Origin: DASWIV01 sp036397475
GTDB taxonomy: Bacteria; JAJVIF01; JAPKYR01
DNA: 23,105 nucleotides
Assembly (NCBI GenBank): GCA_036397475.1
Contig: DASWIV010000108.1
Location: 1 to 23,105, forward strand
Direction: 5' to 3'
Shown here: positions 8,901 to 14,353 of the stretch, in pieces
How positions within the stretch are numbered: position 1 is the stretch's first letter
Layout: every line of letters begins with the position of its first letter
Notes under the pieces: model-generated
The model's input: only the letters and a program-made list of their open reading frames with translations
Database searches by the model: none
What the model was told of the DNA's origin: nothing
Position numbers and translations under genes: made by a program

Positions 8901-10149
8901 ACTGTGGCGCGCTGCTATCGACAGGCTTCAGCATCTGCGGATGTCCCGTCTCAATAAATGTATCGTAGATATCTTCGTGACAAGCTTTACAGGTGTCGCT
9001 TTTGACAAAAGTTCCCGGTTCGGCATTTCCATGATATTCGAACGCGTAGTCAGCCAGTACCTGCAGGGATAAATTCTGCGCGACACCGCCATCCATGTGG
9101 CAGCGCTTGCATGCGTATTGAAGTGTGACGTATGGATTTGAGGAAGTGCCGTCCGGTGAAAACTGGGGAGCCGATGGATCTATGTTTATCCGCATAAGGT
9201 GAGTTGACACATCGCCTGTAAATTTGGACACATCGCCATTTATCGACCTGACCAGTGGAGGCATGTGGCAGTCCATGCAGGTCAACGCTTTTCTCATTGC
9301 GTCGGATTTCTGGACCACTTTACCTGTATGGCACTGGACACATTCGGTTTCGATTCCCTTATCGGGGTTGAAGTCCGGGTCGGAATAAATGGCGCTGTTA
9401 TGCGGATCATGGCATGTAGCGCATGTGAAGACGTCGTGGTGAGGTGAATTTTCAAGCTCGGTGTACTGCTGTCGATTGAGTATAAACCCGCCCGACGCTT
9501 CGATTGTAAATTCATTCGTTCTGATATGGCATGACGCGCAGGCGTCTTCAGGATCGGTATTTACATTTATATTCGAGGTGGTGGGATTTTCCGCGTGATT
9601 ACTTCCCGGACCATGGCAGGCTTCGCACTGTACTCCCGAATAAAGCCAGTTGCCGGAAATTCCTGACAGGCCGTCTTTATTTCCACCAGAGGTGTATCCC
9701 GTGGTATGGCATTTGGCGCAGTCATAATATTTTTTCTCGCCGGGATACAGAGCTGACCATGACCCGTTCGCGAGGTCGTACTCAGCCTGCGGACCCGTGA
9801 AGAGGAATCCGTCCTTGCCCACAAAATTGGCTTTCCAGCCGTGTCCACCGACCACATACTTGATGTCCGCCCACGAAGTGCCGGCTGGAGGATTGGGAAC
9901 CGAAGAGTTCGGATACGCTGGAGCTCCACCAGAGACAGGTTTAAGGATGTTCGCGTGTCCGGAAGCAGCGAACTGCTTGAAGTATCCTGCATGGCACGAC
10001 GCACATTTCTGTGTGCCGACATATGTAGCCGCGACTTGTGGAATTACAGGACTCCCACCTCCTGAGCATGATATTACCGTTATGAATCCCGCCAGTATCG
10101 CGAGAATGATACAGATGGCGATTGTTCTTACGCGGTTAGAAATACTCAT
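5953..10149 (-). CDS. 32-heme c-type cytochrome lipoprotein, four tandem octaheme modules
   Basis: 1398 residues with 32 CxxCH heme-attachment motifs, eight in each of four modules. The ATG at 10149 has AGGA 10 nt upstream and starts a signal peptide ending in the lipobox VISC (C28). A TTG 24 nt earlier lacks a ribosome binding site. Module 1 motifs run CASCH, CAKCH, CEACH, CASCH, CATCH, CVQCH, CMDCH, CKRCH; the other modules keep order and spacing. First-heme cysteines lie at 49, 387, 728 and 1069. Between hemes 1 and 2 each module has a ~90-residue heme-free stretch with YVxGGxGWK and a GYxxTG-like motif. Six non-CxxCH histidines recur (TGH, GxxH, SPH, DPH, a His-Leu, YH), suggesting mostly bis-His hemes. 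PF13435-like (cytochrome c554) character is my impression. Likely role: periplasmic or outer-surface electron conduit. Heme loading needs a Ccm/Ccs system not present here. It is the middle gene of the operon. Confidence 0.93.
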   Translation of the reverse strand: MSISNRVRTIAICIILAILAGFITVISCSGGGSPVIPQVAATYVGTQKCASCHAGYFKQFAASGHANILKPVSGGAPAYPNSSVPNPPAGTSWADIKYVVGGHGWKANFVGKDGFLFTGPQAEYDLANGSWSALYPGEKKYYDCAKCHTTGYTSGGNKDGLSGISGNWLYSGVQCEACHGPGSNHAENPTTSNINVNTDPEDACASCHIRTNEFTIEASGGFILNRQQYTELENSPHHDVFTCATCHDPHNSAIYSDPDFNPDKGIETECVQCHTGKVVQKSDAMRKALTCMDCHMPPLVRSINGDVSKFTGDVSTHLMRINIDPSAPQFSPDGTSSNPYVTLQYACKRCHMDGGVAQNLSLQVLADYAFEYHGNAEPGTFVKSDTCKACHEDIYDTFIETGHPQMLKPVDSSAPQYPNSSVPNPPPGYSWDEISYVVGGFGWKARFVDNQGYLITGSPGDKTQYNIADGSWSEYHAGDMVGYDCAVCHTTGYSSSGHQDGLSGISGTWEQSGVHCEACHGSGGAHVGSPSPDTINIEMPARDRCAICHTRGTPGVLEASDGFIMSEAQAEEISLSPHSVLECSTCHDPHRSVVYSDPVSNPDQGLVKSCNECHPTEASIQKSANMKAALSCQDCHMAPMVKSALGDLSIFTADENTHLFRINTDVNAEQFSPDGTQANPYITISYACQRCHIDGGGAPPISKESLASYAVNYHSTADPDAIVGDQTCRTCHSTIYDPYSRTGHAYILNNVNNAAPAYPYSSVDSLPPGYLWNDIRYVIGGYKWRANFIGYDGYILTGGPGDKTMYSFVSGEWESYNPGMETDYDCGRCHTTGFTPGGHQDGLPGMTGTWEHMGVQCEACHGPGGAHVSAPSPSTINVDMNPNDSCATCHSRGQLNIIEAANGFGKNHSQVEELMQSPHDSFQCSSCHDPHRSVSYEDATYNPDKGLVVNCETCHAEKVTTQRSAGMQAILDCIDCHMPPMDKSGYGDLSTFTADVKSHLFRINTDPSAAQFSPDGTTVNGYLTVKYACQRCHIDGGTAVPLPLEGLAAYADGYHSTTQPTDYVSSEMCRICHSGTYDKFQFTGHANVLTEVDGAAPVYPYSSVPNPPSGYTWNDVDYVIGGWGWKSLFIGNDGYIITGNSSSMTQYNLETEEWVEYFAGDTVPYNCGSCHTTGYSPSGNQNGKPGIVGTWNEDGVQCEACHGSGGAHISDPMPSNINASGDPSTACMNCHSRGTGAIEAKDGFTMNYTQWDEFMVSPHSDMLTCITCHDPHASVLYDNPVYNPNQGLNISCETCHPDEAANQKSTAMSLLDIGCTGCHMPPMVRSADANPSIHTADMSSHLWEINLEPGVSQFSPDGTETMPYLTVEYVCLRCHTDGGGAHPMSIGQAETYSVGYHE
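5956..10023 (-). repeat. four tandem ~341-codon octaheme repeats within the cytochrome gene
   Basis: Approximate modules: 10023-9004, 9003-7981, 7980-6958 and 6957-5956. First-heme cysteine codons are spaced 338, 341 and 341 codons apart, so the unit is nearly constant in length. Within each unit the eight CxxCH fall at roughly relative residues 1, 96, 127, 156, 195, 222, 243 and 299. Shared anchors are CEACHG, CHDPH, DCHM.PM, QFSPDGT and a CxRCH.DGG end. The copies are clearly homologous but substantially diverged, so the duplications are not recent. Confidence 0.9.
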
Positions 10150-10218
10150 CTTAACGTGGTCCTGTTCTTTCAATGAATTTGAAAAATCTATCTGCAGATC
10201 TCATCCGAAAATAATTTA

Positions 10219-12930
10219 TCAAGGTGTGTATGTCAGTACATCGACCGCATACTGACCCGACCCATTCAGGTAAAGAGCGTGAATCTCAAAATCGGTGCAG
10301 TCGACATCCAGCGACTGCGGGACACCTTCTACAGGAACTGTGATATCCACTGTATGGAATACGCCTTTGTCCTCGCCATTCCATGGGTATTCATAATTGA
10401 ATTCCCACACGCCGACCGACCAGGTCCCATTCCCGTTATCGAGCAGCTCCGCTACCCAGTTGAATCCTGCAAGATCGACTTTGTGCATTTTCGCGGGGAC
10501 AATTTCGATGTCGATTGGCGTCGCGGTTCCGTATTCGCCATCGTCGAGGCGTTCTTTCGGGAATTGAACCTCATCGATATCCAGCCCGAGCGGGATGACC
10601 TGTGGCTGTGAAACCCCGGCGCTGTCGAGTATCCAGAAAGTAATGACCGCTTCGGATGTGCCAATGGTCAAGCCGGTATCGTTATCAACAGCGAGCGCCA
10701 TTTTTCCGGGATTGGAATCGTCGACCAGTCCATTACCGATCCATTCCATGCCGGAATTAACATTCCACCACGCACCGATATACGAATCTTCAGGAGTAAG
10801 AACATAGCCCATGCCGACCTGCCCGGTAGGCTCATCCTGGAGAGGGCTCATCGGATATATGTAATAGACCAGAGATTCGAGGCCCCACCCTCCGGGAACT
10901 CCGGACGCTACATCCGCCAAATATCGCCATGGCCACGCATCCGCATCGGGATATCCACCGCCACCGACATCTCCCCAGACCATGATGTCGGGCCAGCCCC
11001 ATGAATTTTCGCCGAAAGCACCCGTTTCAACAAAATTACCCGGAAGCATTCCATGCATGGGATCGTAGCAATGGGGGGGAGTCGACTGGTGGTCGTCATT
11101 GTTGGTAACGAACAGCCATTCTCCATCCAGGTACGAGTCGAATTTCCTGAACGTATCCCAGTGAACCTGCTGATTTTTCATTATCGCAGTTTCTTCGAAT
11201 GTCCATGAGTGCAGAACTTCCGAGTAATCGTCGTTATAGGTATAAAAAATTCGCTCGTCTTCCGTGTTAACGACCTGTGCACGGCTCTGATTTTCTCCGG
11301 CGCTGCTGACAGTGATATCGCAGAGGAGTCCATCCTGGTACGGTTGTGTCGGCAGGACATATGAGCCGGAAGCAGCCCATGTGCCGCTTGTTTTAATAAC
11401 GGTGAGGTAGCCGTCGCTCAAACCGAAAACTTCGGGATCGTTTACCGAGCTGACGCGTATTCTTATTGAATTTGAGAAATCCTGCGGGATATTTTCCCAG
11501 AGGTAACTGCCGGTGTCCTCCAGGTCGGCTGCTATCAGGTGAATGTCGGACTCGAATTCATCCTTCGAATACTCCAGGGTAACATTACTGTAAATATTTT
11601 CAGTCACCCAGCGAATCTCGTAACTGGATCCGGCAGTCAGGATCTCCGGATCGGATGGCTTTAAAACTTTGATATAGATGTCGGATGAAGTAATGAAATC
11701 GTTGACCCCGATGTTGTAAAAGAAATATCCGGCAAGGTTGCCATCCGCGTCATTGCTTATTCCCAGCGGACTTGTGTAATCCTCACCGGGATACATTACT
11801 TCGATCCAGAGCGGGATTGGATCGTCGGAATCCAGGGACTCGACATCGAAGAAGAACTGGAATGTCTGATAATTCGGACCCGACTCGACCGGGGTCATGT
11901 CGAGAGTGTTCGCTCCAGTCCATAATGGGGAGTATAGGTTAATCACATATTCATCAACCATCAGGTCGGGATTCAGTTCAGCGGTCCAGTCTATGGGTGC
12001 CAGGTCAAGGAAAATATTTCCCCCCGACGATCCGTCCGTAAGATAGTACGCGGTAGAGGTGTCGTAAATTCCAATCGCGACCGCTTCTCTGGCATTAGCC
12101 TCAATGGGAAAATCGTCAGGGGTGTGGGGAGGGTCCGGATAATTCGTGTTCTGTTCCCAGTGAGCGATGATGGCGTACTGGAATTTAAAGCCTGCCTGGG
12201 ACGGGAATCTCAGATCGTAGTTCCTGTAATTGGTCGATCCGTTCCTGAAAATTCCACGGCTGTAGGTGTAATTTTTGAGGTGAGTAAAAGCATCGCCATC
12301 AGCAGCGAGACCGTCGGCGAAGTATTTGTACGGATTAATAACCGCTGTTGGTGCATATCCATTAGAGCCAAGCGCACCAGGTGTATATCCCTGTATGGGA
12401 GCGATGTTGCCTGCTCCGGAAAATTCGGGAGCATTGAACCAGCGTGTGTATCCATCGGCATTCAAAAGCTGTTGATCGGATGATCCCGCGATCTGGTAGT
12501 TTCCTTCACCTGGATATATATCCGATCCATTCCCCAGGAAAACTCCCATCACGTCGAATCCTGAGAATGTCGCAAGTTTCGGGAATGGGTGCTTCAGTCC
12601 AACTTTCAATGAAACATCGGTGAAATCGGCCTGGGGATCGAAATTGAGAATCTCCAGCATAATGTTGGGCGGAGGACCATCGATAAACCGGGTGATATTC
12701 AAAGTCATGTCCGCGGTCCGCAATGGTATAACCTGAAATTGATGGGACGACTGATTGTAGGAGATGTCCCATAATCCCCACAGGTAAGCCGAAGATCCGG
12801 ATGATTGAACCTGATTGATACGAGTCAGATCCGGTGTTTCCGGGTCAGCAGACATGGGATTATCCGCAGATGAGGAACACGAGAGAATGAAGATTGTAAT
12901 GATTGCCGGGAAGAGGAATTTTCGATACAT
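10219..12930 (-). CDS. surface lipoprotein, shared N-terminal domain plus KNH1-like Ig module
   Basis: 903 residues from the ATG at 12930, chosen because it starts a signal peptide (MYRKFLFPAIITIFILSC, lipobox ILSC, C18) and has AGGGG 8 nt upstream. An upstream in-frame start would put a polar stretch before the signal. Residues ~48-320 are the shared domain: YLWGLWDI, VIPLRTAD, LKHPFP (about 112-117), FSGFDVMGV, DGYTRWFNAPEF, YFADGLA, TPDDFP. Residues ~417-513 (IYIKVLKPS...GSSYEIRW...SNVTLEYSKD...IRIRVSS) match the pattern of the Ser-Thr/KNH1-like Ig-type module of secreted proteins. The remaining ~390 residues are Trp- and Asp-rich with no family I recognise. The stop lies 69 nt before the cytochrome start, and this is the first gene of the operon. 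It has no CxxC and no heme motif. Confidence 0.78.
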   Translation of the reverse strand: MYRKFLFPAIITIFILSCSSSADNPMSADPETPDLTRINQVQSSGSSAYLWGLWDISYNQSSHQFQVIPLRTADMTLNITRFIDGPPPNIMLEILNFDPQADFTDVSLKVGLKHPFPKLATFSGFDVMGVFLGNGSDIYPGEGNYQIAGSSDQQLLNADGYTRWFNAPEFSGAGNIAPIQGYTPGALGSNGYAPTAVINPYKYFADGLAADGDAFTHLKNYTYSRGIFRNGSTNYRNYDLRFPSQAGFKFQYAIIAHWEQNTNYPDPPHTPDDFPIEANAREAVAIGIYDTSTAYYLTDGSSGGNIFLDLAPIDWTAELNPDLMVDEYVINLYSPLWTGANTLDMTPVESGPNYQTFQFFFDVESLDSDDPIPLWIEVMYPGEDYTSPLGISNDADGNLAGYFFYNIGVNDFITSSDIYIKVLKPSDPEILTAGSSYEIRWVTENIYSNVTLEYSKDEFESDIHLIAADLEDTGSYLWENIPQDFSNSIRIRVSSVNDPEVFGLSDGYLTVIKTSGTWAASGSYVLPTQPYQDGLLCDITVSSAGENQSRAQVVNTEDERIFYTYNDDYSEVLHSWTFEETAIMKNQQVHWDTFRKFDSYLDGEWLFVTNNDDHQSTPPHCYDPMHGMLPGNFVETGAFGENSWGWPDIMVWGDVGGGGYPDADAWPWRYLADVASGVPGGWGLESLVYYIYPMSPLQDEPTGQVGMGYVLTPEDSYIGAWWNVNSGMEWIGNGLVDDSNPGKMALAVDNDTGLTIGTSEAVITFWILDSAGVSQPQVIPLGLDIDEVQFPKERLDDGEYGTATPIDIEIVPAKMHKVDLAGFNWVAELLDNGNGTWSVGVWEFNYEYPWNGEDKGVFHTVDITVPVEGVPQSLDVDCTDFEIHALYLNGSGQYAVDVLTYTP

Positions 12931-13417
12931 AGGAAACCCCTGGTAAAGTTTATAATGCAGGTCTGGTCCTGAGTCAGACATAGACTATAAAGTTCCGGAT
13001 ATAGTGAACAGATAATATAACAGGGATTAACTTAAAAGACAAATTTTTCACAAGATTATTAATCGCTTCCGGTTCACTATTTCCATAAGTAACGATTAAT
13101 CTGAATAAATCAGTTCGTATGGGTAAAATATTACACATTTTTCAGTACATTTGATGCATTTATTGGTGATTTTGATATTTTTTTCACAAATTATTAACCG
13201 ATGTTAAATAAAGAAGGTGGATAAATATCAACTCTTTCAATAAATATGGGAAGCGATATGGCGGATATTTGGATGGGAGAATTATTATTTTTTTTCATTG
13301 TCGATCTCGCAGAGAGAAGATGAGGGAGAAAAATCCGGTCGGGAGATTATAGCCACAACAGGACTCGGCAAAGCTATTTTATCATGATGTGATGTAGGAA
13401 TTGCTCTCACGGTTCAA
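12931..13417. other. 487-bp AT-rich intergenic region upstream of the cytochrome operon
   Basis: There is no convincing gene between the VOC gene stop (13418) and the operon start (12930), and both neighbours run leftward. The stretch 13000-13290 is very AT-rich. It holds a pair of direct repeats (13044-13065 and 13180-13200) and an inverted 8-mer ATTAATCG / CGATTAAT (13058-13065 and 13093-13100). It must contain the promoter of the cytochrome operon. Several AT-rich -10-like hexamers exist on the minus strand (for example TATATT near 13013-13018), but I cannot pick one with confidence. I see no clear intrinsic terminator for the VOC gene. Confidence 0.5.
13044..13200. repeat. pair of direct repeats, candidate regulator sites
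   Basis: Copy 1 (13044-13065) reads TTTTTCACAA, G, ATTATTAATCG. Copy 2 (13180-13200) reads TTTTTCACAA, ATTATTAACCG. They differ by one deleted G and one T/C change over ~22 nt, 136 bp apart, in the leader region of the cytochrome operon. Near-identity in non-coding DNA suggests a protein binding site, but AT-richness raises the chance expectation. Confidence 0.4.
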
Positions 13418-14227
13418 TTACGATTTAAATTGCCAGAATGTCATCGTGTTTCCATCCGGATCATCGAGACTGAACCAGTTTAACCCGTCGTCTGCTTTTT
13501 TGAATTCTCCGGGAGCAGCTCCGGAATCTTTAATTCGCGAATATTCTTCTTCAATATCCGTGCATTCGATGAACAGTCGTGTACGGGCGTCGGGGGTGTC
13601 GGTTTCCGGCTTGTCCCACCATTTTGTCCAGTCATATATGCCGAAAAATGGGCCGTCGTTAATTGCCATCCCGTAAAACACATCCCCGTGCTGCTCGGTA
13701 ATACCAAAACCGAATTTAGAGGTATAAAATTCCTTATTTGAAAGGATATCGTTTACAAAAAATACACATTCCCCACGCTTGTATATCGGATCGGGTTTTC
13801 GCCCGGCATTGTATTCTTCAACAACCTGAGTGGCAGGATTGCCGGTAGCGTCCTGCCAGATCATTATCTTTATCCCTTCAGGACCCGATAAGTCGGTGTA
13901 CAGCATCTCTTCAGGAACACCCGCTACCGTCGCATCGGATAAGCCCCTTTCCCGCAACACTTCCGCATCCGAATTCAAATCAAGACTCTGAAAAGCAAGT
14001 TTCGGCGGGGGAACAGGCATCCCGGTCTCCCATCCATCCACCCATTTTGTCGCGACAATTGTCAGCTGGTAAACTCCACCGGCATCGATAGTTGCCATAT
14101 TACCGGGCGACTGCCATACAATGGGCCAGCCAAGTTTGCCGTGGTAAAACTCGAGAGACTTTTCAACGTCATTAGTGTAATGAAGAATTTCAATTATGTT
14201 CATCTTCAGGTCTTTTTGATCTGCCAT
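13418..14227 (-). CDS. VOC superfamily protein, two glyoxalase/bleomycin-resistance-fold domains
   Basis: 269 residues with two tandem vicinal-oxygen-chelate domains of about 120 residues each. Domain 1 starts ILHYTNDVEKSLEFY.GKLGW (H16 a possible metal ligand) and ends SGPEGIKIMIW. Domain 2 starts ECVFFVNDILSNKEFYTSKFGF and ends SLDDPDGNTMTFWQF, the typical closing strand. The N-terminus has no signal, so the protein is cytoplasmic. The ATG has AGGA 8 nt upstream. The fold is shared by lyases, dioxygenases and drug-binding proteins, so the substrate cannot be read from sequence; antibiotic or electrophile detoxification are common annotations. It is divergent from the metallopeptidase lipoprotein gene and unlike the rest of the locus in being cytoplasmic. 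Confidence 0.88.
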   Translation of the reverse strand: MADQKDLKMNIIEILHYTNDVEKSLEFYHGKLGWPIVWQSPGNMATIDAGGVYQLTIVATKWVDGWETGMPVPPPKLAFQSLDLNSDAEVLRERGLSDATVAGVPEEMLYTDLSGPEGIKIMIWQDATGNPATQVVEEYNAGRKPDPIYKRGECVFFVNDILSNKEFYTSKFGFGITEQHGDVFYGMAINDGPFFGIYDWTKWWDKPETDTPDARTRLFIECTDIEEEYSRIKDSGAAPGEFKKADDGLNWFSLDDPDGNTMTFWQFKS

Positions 14228-14263
14228 TATTTTATCCTTATATTAGTTTATGAGAAGATTGAA

Positions 14264-14269
14264 ATTATA
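14264..14269 (-). promoter_or_regulatory. -10 box of the VOC gene promoter
   Basis: The minus strand reads TATAAT about 37 nt before the VOC start codon. A weak TTGTTT 16 nt further upstream could be the -35. The spacing to the ribosome binding site fits a short leader. Confidence 0.5.
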
Positions 14270-14310
14270 AATGGATAGTTGCCAGAAACAAAATTTCCGG
14301 TATTGCTATG

Positions 14311-14319
14311 TGGTATAAT
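14311..14319 (+). promoter_or_regulatory. extended -10 promoter of the metallopeptidase lipoprotein gene
   Basis: TGGTATAAT (14311-14319) is an exact TGnTATAAT extended -10 element, about 34 nt upstream of the ATG at 14354. No good -35 is present at 17 nt, which extended -10 promoters can tolerate. Together with the minus-strand TATAAT at 14264-14269 it makes a compact divergent promoter region of about 126 bp. Confidence 0.5.
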
Positions 14320-14353
14320 TTGATCTTACACAGAAGGATTGACGAGCCAACCC

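Noticed and set aside
5956..10023. Tandem repeats considered as a CRISPR or satellite array
   Set aside because: The ~1-kb periodicity is protein-coding duplication of a heme module; there are no short repeats with spacers.
6262..10065. Many long open frames opposite or offset to the cytochrome gene
   Set aside because: They lack signals and ribosome binding sites and have biased His/Arg/Met composition, as expected from shadow frames of the repeated CxxCH coding sequence.
13246..13323. 25-codon ORF on the + strand with hydrophobic middle (MGSDMADIWMGELLFFF...)
   Set aside because: It lies in AT-rich intergenic DNA, its only Shine-Dalgarno-like run is too far upstream, it has no partner gene in that direction, and it is short enough to occur by chance.
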